Assembly (NCBI GenBank): GCA_964614525.1
Contig: CAZTPA010000005.1
Span: 13,305 to 77,304 of the forward strand
Source: PWND01 sp964614525
GTDB taxonomy: Bacteria; Bacteroidota; Bacteroidia; Bacteroidales; UBA7960
Reading direction: 5' to 3'
Length of the DNA stretch: 64,000 bases
Shown: in pieces, positions 34,805 to 44,099 of the stretch
How positions within the stretch are numbered: position 1 is the first letter of the stretch
How the letters are laid out: each line of letters opens with the position of its first letter
Translations under genes and position numbers: made by a program
Notes under the pieces: generated by a model
What the model was told of the DNA's origin: nothing
The model's database searches: none
Seen by the model: only the letters and a program-made list of their open reading frames with translations

Positions 34805-36565
34805 TTAAAAAGCATAATTAACACCACCCAAAAAGTTAAATTTTTGAGTAGGATAATGCATCCATTTCTCCAATGATTGATTTTGTATATTGTTAAAATT
34901 AAGAAATACCGAAAGCCTTTTTGTATAGCGATATTCAAGACTAACATTGGTGTCAACATGAAAACCCTCTAATTCTATTCTAATCGGATTGTCATTATTG
35001 TCAAAACCTCTGGCATAAGTAGTATTTCTGGCTAAAGCATCAAGGGAAAGAATCACTTTATCCTGAATATTATACTGGGCTCCTGCACTTACTACTACAG
35101 TTGGCAGATGCCATGCTTCAATTTCATTATCAAGGGCATATTCGTAATAATCAGAAGCAAGCCGCAGCCTGAATTTTTCACTAATCTGAGTGAAAATCTC
35201 AGCACGGAAATTAAATCTTCTGATATTATCATATACCAATGTAAATTTATTGTTTAAAATTTCAGTAGTATCATTTACGAAGAAAGCATAATCTTCTATT
35301 TCAGTATTTGAAATGCTAAAATTATAAGCCACATAAGAACTTATTGAACCTTTAAAACCACCTGTTAAGTCAGCTTTTTTATTCATAAATTTCATAGGGA
35401 TATCCAGACCGGTGTTTATATATGGATTTATTTTGCTTACAGAATAGTAATCATATTTTTCCATGCCACCTGAAAAGGTACCGTATGCAATAAGTACATT
35501 TTTAACAATGGAAGCCTCTGCATGCGCCTGTGGATAAAATTTCAGATAAGTGTTTTTATCTATTTGTGTTGTAACATTCAGCCCGATATAAAACTTAAAT
35601 ACATTGTATTGAGAATATAATTTAGGTTCCAGACTAATTAAACCTTTATTTGTTGTGTTTTCGGAAATTTCGGAGCTTACAAAATCGGCTTTTGCTGAAA
35701 GTTTAAAATACTGTTTTTCTGCATAACCCAGTGGATCGGGTGGCAATTGTTTTCCTATATGTCCTTTTAGTGAAAAAAGCTGTTCTGTTAAATCATATTT
35801 ATCAAACATATACCTGTAGTACATTGCTGCCGAATGATCAAGTTTTGAACTGTCAAGATTACTGGTATGATAATTTATGCCTGCTTTAAAAATATTAAAA
35901 CTTTGCTTAATATCAGATTTTTTGATGTTTTGAATAGTTTCCAATGCTTCTTCATTGTCAACAAAATCATCTTTATGAAAACCATAATAGTGAACCATAT
36001 CCCTATTATAGTTCAAATCGGCATTTAATGTAATATTATTGCGATAAAACTTTTTCCCGTAAACGTCTATAAGATTTTTACTATACTGACTATATTCATA
36101 ATCTTCGATTTCACCTGATGAGGATAAGTGCTTGGCTCTCACTCCATAAGCATATTCATTGGATCTTAATGTGTTATAAAAAACTTCAGCATAAGGAGTT
36201 GAGTGAGTGCCAATACCTGCTTTTGCAAGTCCTTTGTATAGTTTTGTAAGCGGTTCTCCTCGCATACGAGCGGGATTAATTGGGTCAACCTCAAAATCGG
36301 TATTGATTTTCAAAGGCTTAATAGTATAATCCATATCTATATCCATGCTGATAGTGTCTTCGAGCTTTGGATTTTCGATTATTTTAAAAGCCTCAGATAC
36401 GGTAGGTTTATACGGAGCAACTACTTGTATCTCGTCAAAGTCCAAATCCTGATTCTTATCCTGATCTTGATCCTGATCCTGATCCTGAGCATATGCAAAT
36501 GACATAGCAACAAAAAAGCTTAGAATACTGATTGAAATATATTTTATTTTGAGCAAATTATTCAT
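34805..36565 (-). CDS. Outer-membrane beta-barrel protein of unknown function
   Basis: 586 residues from the ATG at 36565, which opens a clear signal peptide (MNNLLKIKYISISILSFFVAMSFAYAQ). A TTG extension to 36607 would put 14 polar residues before the leader, so I reject it. The mature N-terminus carries repeated Gln-Asp pairs, then a short plug-like or linker segment (VVAPYKPTVSEAF). About 450 residues of alternating beta-strand sequence follow, ending in an aromatic residue (GGVNYAF) as barrels do. It resembles the barrel half of TonB-dependent receptors but lacks a recognisable TonB box and plug. It directly follows the TPR gene by 45 bases, so the two likely form one operon and work together at the outer membrane. 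Confidence 0.8.
   Translation of the reverse strand: MNNLLKIKYISISILSFFVAMSFAYAQDQDQDQDQDKNQDLDFDEIQVVAPYKPTVSEAFKIIENPKLEDTISMDIDMDYTIKPLKINTDFEVDPINPARMRGEPLTKLYKGLAKAGIGTHSTPYAEVFYNTLRSNEYAYGVRAKHLSSSGEIEDYEYSQYSKNLIDVYGKKFYRNNITLNADLNYNRDMVHYYGFHKDDFVDNEEALETIQNIKKSDIKQSFNIFKAGINYHTSNLDSSKLDHSAAMYYRYMFDKYDLTEQLFSLKGHIGKQLPPDPLGYAEKQYFKLSAKADFVSSEISENTTNKGLISLEPKLYSQYNVFKFYIGLNVTTQIDKNTYLKFYPQAHAEASIVKNVLIAYGTFSGGMEKYDYYSVSKINPYINTGLDIPMKFMNKKADLTGGFKGSISSYVAYNFSISNTEIEDYAFFVNDTTEILNNKFTLVYDNIRRFNFRAEIFTQISEKFRLRLASDYYEYALDNEIEAWHLPTVVVSAGAQYNIQDKVILSLDALARNTTYARGFDNNDNPIRIELEGFHVDTNVSLEYRYTKRLSVFLNFNNIQNQSLEKWMHYPTQKFNFLGGVNYAF
36442..36490 (-). repeat. Hexanucleotide tandem repeat coding Gln-Asp
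   Basis: Repeated GATCCT/GATCTT units on the plus strand encode QDQDQDQDQD immediately after the signal peptide of the beta-barrel gene. A six-base unit keeps the frame whatever the copy number, so length can vary without switching the gene off. Confidence 0.75.
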
Positions 36566-36610
36566 TTTAAATCGGTTTTTTTGATAAAAATATTCGTCAA
36601 TAGTCAATAA

Positions 36611-39600
36611 CTATATGTTTCCGGATTGAAATTCAATTTCAAGAGTATCAGGTTTTGTTTCTTGTTTTTCCTGATCTTCTTTTTCTTCAATATCCTTCAG
36701 TTTTTGTTTAGCAAGATTATTTAGTTCATCGCCGTCATAATTTTCAATAATGCTTTGAAGAGTTTGCTTCGCCTGGAATACATTCTCAGTTTGCAGGTAA
36801 TTGTCGGCAAGTAAGATAAATATTTTCGCCAACCAATAGTCGTAGGAAGCCATTTCATTAATATACTTAAAAATAAGTTCTTCAGATTTTTCATAATCAC
36901 CTTTTCTGAATTCTATTAAAGCCAAATTATATTTAGCTTCAGCAGCCATCTCTGTTTCGCCCAGCTTGCTTACCTTTTCAAAGGTAGTTTCCGCATTTTC
37001 AGTGTCATTAAGAATCATATATGATTTTCCGGAAATAAGATGCGCTTCCTGTAAAATAATTTGAGGGGATCTCTCATCCATAATTACTTTTTGTGCAGCA
37101 TTAATAGCCTGCTCGAATCTGCTAAGCTTGAAGTTTGTTCGCATTTGCCCGATTTTTGCCTCCAACAAATTGTTACGTTGTTCTGCAACTTCTTCAAGGA
37201 TAATGAAATTATTCAGTGCGGCTTCATAATTATTGAGTTTGTAGTTTATTGATGATGCTCTTAATGCCGCATTTTCAGAAAACTGTGATCTTGGTTGAGA
37301 TAAAACATATTCATATCCCTTTAGAGCCACTTGCAAATCATTCATTTTAAAATCGCATTCAGCTTTATAAAATCTGGCATTTACTGAAAATAAACCATTA
37401 GGAAATTGATCAATGTAATTAGCAAAGCTTTTTATTGCATTTGTGCAATCACCTTGCATATATCTTTTCTCAGCAGCAACATAAGTTAAAGTATCTTGTT
37501 GTGCTTTAGACATATCTGCAAACGGCAAATTTTCAGCATATTTAAAATACTCATCAACATTATCCATGGCCACATAAATATTCTTCATAAGAGTTAATGC
37601 CTCAATAGCTTCTTTTGTCCCGGGATATTGGTTTATGATAGATTTACAGACTTGAAGAGCTTTACTGTCTTCATTATTATTGTAATAAATCAGTGCTGTT
37701 TTTAGTTTGGCATTTTTTGTATTACTGCTATTTGGATGCTGCGAGATTAATTGATTATAGTAGTTTAGTGCTTCTTGACTATTGTCAATAATCATATAAG
37801 TATTACCAAGTTCAAATAGAGTATTATCTTTAAAAGAAGTTTCAGGATACTGTTGAAGAAGTTTTTTCAGACTGGCAATTTTTGAATTAAAATCACCTTT
37901 TACACCTTCAACCAAGGCTTTTTGATAAATAGCATAGTCTGTATCAACAATTCCCAATGATTCCGCTCTTTTATAAAAATCAATAGCACTTTCATAATTT
38001 TTCAACATAAAGTAAGCATCGGCAATTCTAAGGTATGCATCATTAATAAACCTTTGGTTATCAATATCTCCTCTGATAAATTGCCTGAAAGCTATTAGAG
38101 CATTAGAATAATCTTCTTGCTGAAACCATGAATACCCGATAGTGTAGTGTGCTTTTGGATAATAATCCAGGCTAAAAGCTCCGGGTGTCACAAGAAATTC
38201 ATTGTGAGTTTCAATAGCTTCATCATAGTTTTCCATCCTAAAAAGAGCCTCAGCTTTCCAATACAAGCAAGAAGCAAGCAATTCAGCTTCTTCATTATAC
38301 ATTAGAGATTTGTCAAAATGTTCTATTGCTCCTCCAAAGTTTCCATTATTAAATAATTCTACTCCTCTGTAATATGCAATTCGCTGATATGCTTTTTTAT
38401 ATCGCGCTGTTTTTATTCCCGTTTCCTCTATAGATTCCAGAGCACTTTTATAATTCCTGGTAGTCATGTATAAATTAATAAGATATTCATGTGCTTTTTC
38501 TCTTCTGTGAGAATCCGGATATTCTTCAATATACTTTTGGAAAGCCAGTATGGCCTCATTATAAGGGTTATAAGAAAGCTCGAATGATAATTGAGCATAA
38601 TTAAACAGGGCATCTTCTTTTATTTGTGGAAAGAAATCCATTTTATAAGCAGAAACAAAAGCATTTCTGGCAAATCTTTTTTGATCTGTTTTCAAATATG
38701 CGTCGGCAAGATGATAATATGCATTTTGAGCCAGACTATCTTCTTTGCGTGTTACTTTTTCCAGATTATCAATTGCTTTTTCATACTCTCCGGCATTGTA
38801 ATAAGCAAATCCCAGCTGATAATTATCTTCTCTTGTAATGCTTGTTCTGGCCTGCTGTCTGAATGTTTCAAGAAAAGGTATTGCTTCTTCGTAATTTCCT
38901 TTTCTAAAATATGCCTCACCAATAAGCCTTGAAATTTCGGCAGATCTTTTAGTTGAGGATTCTTCGAGCAGGGGCGGGGCAAGCTCAATTACTTTGTCAT
39001 ACTTACCTTGTTTATAGTAAATATGAGTAATATAATATGGCACAATAGGCCCGAAATTACGGTCATCCTTTATTCTTTGAAATGACAATAGAGCAGTTTC
39101 GTAATTTTTTTCTGCATACGCAATATGGGCATAATAATACTGAGCAGGTGCATAGAAAAGAGATGCCGGGCTTTTGATTTCGAAAAAATTTTGCTTTGCA
39201 TTTTCTATATCATCTTTCATGAAATAGCTATAGGCTTTTTTGAATAAGACTTCTTCTTTTTCACGTTGACTTAGCTCAAACATATCTACTTTCGCATACC
39301 AATATAATGCATCATCGTATGATCTCTTTCTGTAATGCAAATTACCCATTTTATAGCTTGCAATACCCTGCTTGGGATGAGTGGGGTGCTTATATATAAA
39401 TTCAGTTAGGTAATGCTCTGCATCCGGGTGAAATAATTCAACTGCACAAATAGCTGCGTAATAAGTTGCATTTATTTTGATCTCCGAATTATTGTCATCT
39501 ATTTTTTTTATAGTATTAAGAAACAGTTCCTGGGCAGCGCCGTACTTTTCTTTGTTAAATAATTCAAGAGCTAATCTATAATCAGCCTCGGGTTGTTCGT

Positions 39601-39682
39601 AAATGGCGGTTTCTTGTGCGCTAAGATTGCAAATAGCTATAACAAAGATACTTATGAGGAGAATTATTCTTTTTATAATCAT
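36611..39682 (-). CDS. Large exported tetratricopeptide-repeat protein
   Basis: 1023 residues: signal peptide (~1-22) followed by near-continuous TPR units across ~25-990, seen as recurring patterns such as ..A.YY.A...Y..A...F and YPDS or HPNS helix breaks. The C-terminus is charged (KQKLKDIEEKEDQEKQE). No enzyme motif is present. Proteins of this size made almost wholly of TPRs are periplasmic scaffolds, and pairing with an outer-membrane barrel suggests assembly or transport at the outer membrane. The partner is unproven. Three phased direct repeats lie upstream. Confidence 0.88.
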   Translation of the reverse strand: MIIKRIILLISIFVIAICNLSAQETAIYEQPEADYRLALELFNKEKYGAAQELFLNTIKKIDDNNSEIKINATYYAAICAVELFHPDAEHYLTEFIYKHPTHPKQGIASYKMGNLHYRKRSYDDALYWYAKVDMFELSQREKEEVLFKKAYSYFMKDDIENAKQNFFEIKSPASLFYAPAQYYYAHIAYAEKNYETALLSFQRIKDDRNFGPIVPYYITHIYYKQGKYDKVIELAPPLLEESSTKRSAEISRLIGEAYFRKGNYEEAIPFLETFRQQARTSITREDNYQLGFAYYNAGEYEKAIDNLEKVTRKEDSLAQNAYYHLADAYLKTDQKRFARNAFVSAYKMDFFPQIKEDALFNYAQLSFELSYNPYNEAILAFQKYIEEYPDSHRREKAHEYLINLYMTTRNYKSALESIEETGIKTARYKKAYQRIAYYRGVELFNNGNFGGAIEHFDKSLMYNEEAELLASCLYWKAEALFRMENYDEAIETHNEFLVTPGAFSLDYYPKAHYTIGYSWFQQEDYSNALIAFRQFIRGDIDNQRFINDAYLRIADAYFMLKNYESAIDFYKRAESLGIVDTDYAIYQKALVEGVKGDFNSKIASLKKLLQQYPETSFKDNTLFELGNTYMIIDNSQEALNYYNQLISQHPNSSNTKNAKLKTALIYYNNNEDSKALQVCKSIINQYPGTKEAIEALTLMKNIYVAMDNVDEYFKYAENLPFADMSKAQQDTLTYVAAEKRYMQGDCTNAIKSFANYIDQFPNGLFSVNARFYKAECDFKMNDLQVALKGYEYVLSQPRSQFSENAALRASSINYKLNNYEAALNNFIILEEVAEQRNNLLEAKIGQMRTNFKLSRFEQAINAAQKVIMDERSPQIILQEAHLISGKSYMILNDTENAETTFEKVSKLGETEMAAEAKYNLALIEFRKGDYEKSEELIFKYINEMASYDYWLAKIFILLADNYLQTENVFQAKQTLQSIIENYDGDELNNLAKQKLKDIEEKEDQEKQETKPDTLEIEFQSGNI

Positions 39683-39747
39683 ATTGATGATTTTTTATTT
39701 AAAAAACGAAATTAAGTATATTTTAACTATGCCTGATGGTCTGTTTA

Positions 39748-39799
39748 TCAACAATTAAGGCTATTTTTCAACAATTAAGCATTGTTATCAACAATAATT
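39748..39799. promoter_or_regulatory. Three direct repeats at exact 20-base spacing upstream of the TPR operon
   Basis: TCAACAATTAAG begins at 39748 and again at 39768, and a related TCAACAATAATT begins at 39788. Two helical turns between copies would place bound proteins on one face of the DNA. They lie 66 bases before the TPR start and just beyond the 3' end of rnpB. Confidence 0.5.
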
Positions 39800-39843
39800 A
39801 ATTATCAAAACGATTTAGAATAGGTTTTAGTGTGAAAAAAAAA

Positions 39844-40205
39844 GGCAGTCGATAAGCCGGGTTCTGTTAACGACCGAAGCCGTAGTTCTGTCATTTGTCT
39901 AGGATTAGGCTCACGCCTAATCTCCAACGGTCAACCCTCCGGGATTGGGCGGACAACCCTCTATCCCCGGTATATTTGACCTCTCAGCGCATAAGGTTTA
40001 CCCACATATACAGTCACCTGCATATGTTGTGAGCTCTTACCTCACATTTTCACCCTTACCCCGCCAAAGACGGGGCGGTTGTTTTCTGTGGCACTTTCTC
40101 TCACTTCTTAATAAAAAGAAGTGGCTTCCCGTTAGGAAGTATGCTGTCCTGTGCTGCCCGGACTTTCCTCGTTCCATCTTTCAGAAACGCGACAGAATGA
40201 CTGCC
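39844..40205 (-). ncRNA. rnpB: RNase P RNA, bacterial class A
   Basis: About 362 nucleotides. On the minus strand the 5' part contains the universal GAGGAAAGTCCGGGC block (P4/J3-4), and the 3' part ends with ACAGAACCCGGCTTATCG. The terminal sequences GGCAGTC and GACTGCC pair as helix P1. This RNA is the catalytic subunit that matures the 5' ends of tRNAs. Its gene lies 39 bases after the end of the DUF2027-Smr gene on the same strand. Confidence 0.95.
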
Positions 40206-40244
40206 TTTTTTGTTGGTTGGCATTTTGCAGTTGGTAGCTGCTTT

Positions 40245-41342
40245 TTAGCCGTTATTTTTATAGAACACTACTTCTGTAGCACCCATGCCATATCTTGCAT
40301 AAGAAGCATCGTAAAACTTAACTCCTTCAAAATTTCGCAGGTATTTATGAATTTCATTTTTTAATACTCCATTGCCCACACCATGAATAAAGATGATTTT
40401 CGACATTCTCTCTTTCTTGGCCTGATTTAGAGCATTTGTAAAATAATCCATTTGTACTTTTAGCATATCTGCATTTGATATGTTATTGTAGTTTTCTAAA
40501 AGTTCTCCAATGTGTAAGTCAATTTCCGCGATTTTATCATCAATTTTGTGTTTGTCGAGAAAAGACTCTTCCTTAGGTTCCGGCTTACTCGCTCTTTGTC
40601 CTTCATTTAACTTGTCCTGAAGTATTTTCGTTTGTTCTTCACTAAGAGCAGTTTCTTCATTCTTCAATGCCGATTGAAAATCTACAAGTTTGCCAATATT
40701 AACAGTAAAAGCTTTCTTTCTTAATAGTTTTTCAAACTTAAAGCTTTCTTCCTTATATATTTTTATTGGTTTAAAATCTAGAAATCCGCTAATTGGTTTT
40801 ACAGGCATAACTTTATCCGATTTGAAAAATACTCCTTGCAGTAATGCATTTGCCCAAGAATTAATTTCTGACCTACCGATATTTGCCAATAAAATTTTTG
40901 ATTCTGATTCAACAGAGCCATAGTCTTCACCGTGAAACTTGCCGGAGTCATTAAGAAACAATGCAAACAGCAGCTCATAAGATGTGTGATTAATCAGGTA
41001 CAAATCAAGATTTCCTGATATAGGATTATCCTCAATCTCAGGAACCATCATTATATAAACACCTTCTGTTAATTGGTCTTCATCATTATATGAAACATAT
41101 ATTGGAGATGAATCAGATTCCTCTTCTTCAGTTTCAAAAGTATTATGTCTTATCAATGTTGGTTCATCGGGATCATTGCTGCTGATTTTTAAAAGATCGC
41201 CCACCATGGTTGGTATTTCAAAACCTTCTTCAATTGCAACATGCACAATCTGGTCGTCAACTATTTTAGTTATTATTCCTCCACCTTTTTCATTCAAAAA
41301 AGAAACTTTATCACCTACTTTAAATCTATTCGTTTTTGCCAT
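40245..41342 (-). CDS. DUF2027 / Smr domain protein
   Basis: 365 residues. The N-terminus opens with a small KOW/Tudor-like beta barrel (FKVGDKVSFLNEKGGG), then the DUF2027 beta region (~100-240). A linker rich in Lys/Glu follows, and the C-terminal Smr domain occupies ~280-365, with EIDLHIGEL and IIFIHGVGNGVLKNEIHKYL. Smr domains often act as nucleases on RNA or branched DNA; the HGxG loop is intact here. The combination is typical of Bacteroidota and its role is not defined. No signal peptide. Confidence 0.9.
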   Translation of the reverse strand: MAKTNRFKVGDKVSFLNEKGGGIITKIVDDQIVHVAIEEGFEIPTMVGDLLKISSNDPDEPTLIRHNTFETEEEESDSSPIYVSYNDEDQLTEGVYIMMVPEIEDNPISGNLDLYLINHTSYELLFALFLNDSGKFHGEDYGSVESESKILLANIGRSEINSWANALLQGVFFKSDKVMPVKPISGFLDFKPIKIYKEESFKFEKLLRKKAFTVNIGKLVDFQSALKNEETALSEEQTKILQDKLNEGQRASKPEPKEESFLDKHKIDDKIAEIDLHIGELLENYNNISNADMLKVQMDYFTNALNQAKKERMSKIIFIHGVGNGVLKNEIHKYLRNFEGVKFYDASYARYGMGATEVVFYKNNG

Positions 41343-41486
41343 TTAATTTATTGTTTAATCAATTTGCAAAATTACAAAAAGAAACGCTCAATGTGATAAA
41401 ACAGGTGAATTTTAGATTTTGCTTTATCTTTGAATCCATTATCTTTACAAACTATATAACTTTATATAAATTTTTCAAAGAATTCA

Positions 41487-42971
41487 ATGCAGCAAAAATT
41501 CATTAAAAATCTGCTACTACTATTGGTTTTGAACCTTTTGATCAAGCCTTTTTGGTTGCTTGGTATTGATCGCGCTGTTCAAAACACAGTTGGAGCTGCC
41601 GATTATGGTTTTTATTTTGCTCTGTTTAATTTTTCTTTTCTCTTTAGCATACTTCTGGATTTTGGAATTACCGGTTTTAATAATAGAAATATTGCCCGTC
41701 ATGCACAGTTAATAAAAAAGCATCTTTCAAATATTATAGTTGTAAAATTGCTTTTATTTGTTGTTTATTTGCTTTTCACTTTTGCAGGCGCTATTCTTAT
41801 TGGATACAGCAGAGAACAAATTTACATGCTGTCATTTCTTGCATTAAATCAATTTATAGCAGGTTTTATTTTATATCTGAGATCAAATTTGAGCGGCCTG
41901 CATCTTTTCAGAATCGACAGCTTATTGTCTGTTCTGGACAGAAGCCTTATAATCATAATTTGCAGCATTTTGCTATGGGGTAATGTTTTGAGCGAATTTA
42001 AAATTGAATATTTTGTTTACGCCCAAACAGCTTCTTATTCTCTTACGGCATTAATAACATTAATGATTGTTATAAGAAAGTCTAAAATATTGGTGTTAAA
42101 GCTTAATTGGAATTTGCCTTTTTTTATAATGATTGTTAAGAAAAGTATTCCATATGCATTATTGGTTCTGCTAATGACATTTTATTATCGTGTTGACAGT
42201 GTTATGTTGGAAAGACTTTTAGAAGACGGCTCTATATATTCAGGAATTTACGCCTCTGCTTACCGCTTATTGGATGCGTCAAATATGATAGCATATTTGT
42301 TTGCTGTTTTGCTTCTTCCTATGTTCTCGAGGATGTTAAAACAAAATCAACTTGTAAATGATCTTGTTAAATTATCATTCACAATACTTTTTACAGCTGC
42401 CTTGATAATTGGTGTAACATCAATGTTTTATTCCGGAGAAATTATGCATCTCTTATATCATATGCATCCTGATGAGACAGTTGCAGAATATAATTTCAGG
42501 ATTTTAGAATCATCGCAAGTCTTTGGTATTCTTATGATGAGTTTTATTGCAATTTCTTCAACATATATATTTGGCACTTTGCTTACTGCAGGAGGAAAAT
42601 TAAAACAACTTAATATTATAGCTTTGTCATGTATGCTGATAAATATAGCACTGAATTTTATTTTGATACCTTATATGCAATCTACAGGAGCGGCCATAGC
42701 AAGTCTTTTTACACAAATTTTAGTAGCTTCGTCGCAAATTTGGCTTGTTCACAAATTATTCAGATTTCAAAAAAACTATAAATATATTTTTAAACTAATA
42801 GGTTTTGCAATTGCTGTTGTTATACTGAATACATTATTTACATATAGTAATTTTGAATGGTATTATAATTTTGTTTTGGTGATGGTTTTAAGTTTGATAG
42901 TTGCGGTGGTGATAAATTTACTTCAACTAAAAAGAATATTCAAACTTCTTTTTGTTAATTTTGAAGCCTGA
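41487..42971 (+). CDS. Polysaccharide flippase (Wzx/MATE-like)
   Basis: 494 residues with about 12-14 membrane helices spread over the whole length and few charged loops. The opening LLLVLNLLIKPFWLLGIDRAVQNTVG and the segment LLDFGITGFNNRNIARH fit the oligosaccharide flippase family. Such proteins move lipid-linked sugar units across the inner membrane. It is followed at 81 and 6 bases by chain-length and ligase/polymerase-type genes, which supports a polysaccharide role. Substrate cannot be told. Confidence 0.85.
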   Translation: MQQKFIKNLLLLLVLNLLIKPFWLLGIDRAVQNTVGAADYGFYFALFNFSFLFSILLDFGITGFNNRNIARHAQLIKKHLSNIIVVKLLLFVVYLLFTFAGAILIGYSREQIYMLSFLALNQFIAGFILYLRSNLSGLHLFRIDSLLSVLDRSLIIIICSILLWGNVLSEFKIEYFVYAQTASYSLTALITLMIVIRKSKILVLKLNWNLPFFIMIVKKSIPYALLVLLMTFYYRVDSVMLERLLEDGSIYSGIYASAYRLLDASNMIAYLFAVLLLPMFSRMLKQNQLVNDLVKLSFTILFTAALIIGVTSMFYSGEIMHLLYHMHPDETVAEYNFRILESSQVFGILMMSFIAISSTYIFGTLLTAGGKLKQLNIIALSCMLINIALNFILIPYMQSTGAAIASLFTQILVASSQIWLVHKLFRFQKNYKYIFKLIGFAIAVVILNTLFTYSNFEWYYNFVLVMVLSLIVAVVINLLQLKRIFKLLFVNFEA

Positions 42972-43052
42972 AAACACTAAACAAAGTTGAACACCCATAT
43001 AACATATTGAAATAAAAAGAGTTAAACAAATATTAATAAAATAATTATTGTC

Positions 43053-44093
43053 ATGAAAGAAGTTCCAAGCAGTGATTTTGATACTACAAACATATTCATG
43101 TTTTTTATTAGATGGTGGAAACATCTTTTTGTCATTTGTGTAATAGCAATTGTGGCATCTGTTGTTTTTTCTTCTCCATATTTTATTACTCCTAAATTTG
43201 AAACACATGTAACTTTGTTTCCTGCATCTACTCATAGTATTTCCAGAGCTGTTTTGGGTGGTGGCGGAATGATTTCAACCCGTCAGGATTTTCTTCAATA
43301 TGGTGATATCGAAGATGCAGAACGCTTGCTGCAATTATTGAATTCTTCTACTATAAGCGAAAGAATTACTGCAAGGTTTAATCTTCTCGACCATTATGAA
43401 ATTTCCGAATCATCCTCATTTAGATATACACAACTTTCAAGAATGTATTCAAGTAATGTTTCTTTTAAAAGGACATCATATGGTGCTGTTGAAATATCGG
43501 TTAGAGATAAGGATCCTGTTATGGCGGCAGATATTGCTAATGAGATAGTTGCACTGGTAGATACAGTTCAAAATGAAATGCGTTATGAGCGAGCTACAAT
43601 GGCTCATGATATTGCCAAAAGTCAATATGAGAATTATCTGGACGAGATTGGACAAGCTGAAGATGATTTAACTGCTATTATGAAAAAAGGGCTTTACGAT
43701 GTTGAGGGACAATCGGCTATGCTTATGCAACAACTTGCAAAAGATCTTTCCGCCGGAAACCAGAAAGGAGCAAATGCTATTAATAAGCAATTAGATATTA
43801 TCAGTAATTACGGTGGTGAATATATGCATCTGAAGAATTTTCTAAATGCTTCGGGTGAACAATTAAATAAATTGCATCGCAGATACCAGGAAACTAAAGC
43901 AGATCTTGAGAATTTTGTTTCATTTACTTTTGTTATAGACGATGCATATATTCCTGAAAGAAAATCTTATCCTGTAAGATGGTTAATTGTATTTCTTAGC
44001 ACAGCAGCGGCTGCTTTCGCTGCAGTATTAGGTTTAATGGTATATGAAAACGTAGTAAGTAAAGGATTGCTTAAGGTTAAAAAGAGCAAATAA
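43053..44093 (+). CDS. Wzz-like polysaccharide chain-length determinant
   Basis: 346 residues with a membrane helix at ~25-47, a large polar domain with coiled-coil character (~165-290), and a second helix at ~308-332. This is the two-helix topology of Wzz/PCP1 proteins that set polymer length. The N-terminal block FIRWWKHLFVICVIAIV and a Pro-containing second helix region (YPVRWLIVFLSTAAAA) agree. There is no tyrosine-kinase domain. It ends 6 bases before the ligase/polymerase gene. Confidence 0.83.
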   Translation: MKEVPSSDFDTTNIFMFFIRWWKHLFVICVIAIVASVVFSSPYFITPKFETHVTLFPASTHSISRAVLGGGGMISTRQDFLQYGDIEDAERLLQLLNSSTISERITARFNLLDHYEISESSSFRYTQLSRMYSSNVSFKRTSYGAVEISVRDKDPVMAADIANEIVALVDTVQNEMRYERATMAHDIAKSQYENYLDEIGQAEDDLTAIMKKGLYDVEGQSAMLMQQLAKDLSAGNQKGANAINKQLDIISNYGGEYMHLKNFLNASGEQLNKLHRRYQETKADLENFVSFTFVIDDAYIPERKSYPVRWLIVFLSTAAAAFAAVLGLMVYENVVSKGLLKVKKSK

Positions 44094-44099
44094 TTTCTA

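Noticed and set aside
36566..36607. Longer N-terminus for the beta-barrel protein
   Set aside because: It would start with TTG and put polar residues before a perfect signal peptide that begins with ATG at 36565.
39945..40364. 139-codon open frame on the plus strand
   Set aside because: It runs antisense through the RNase P RNA gene and into the DUF2027-Smr gene; the RNA signature is decisive.
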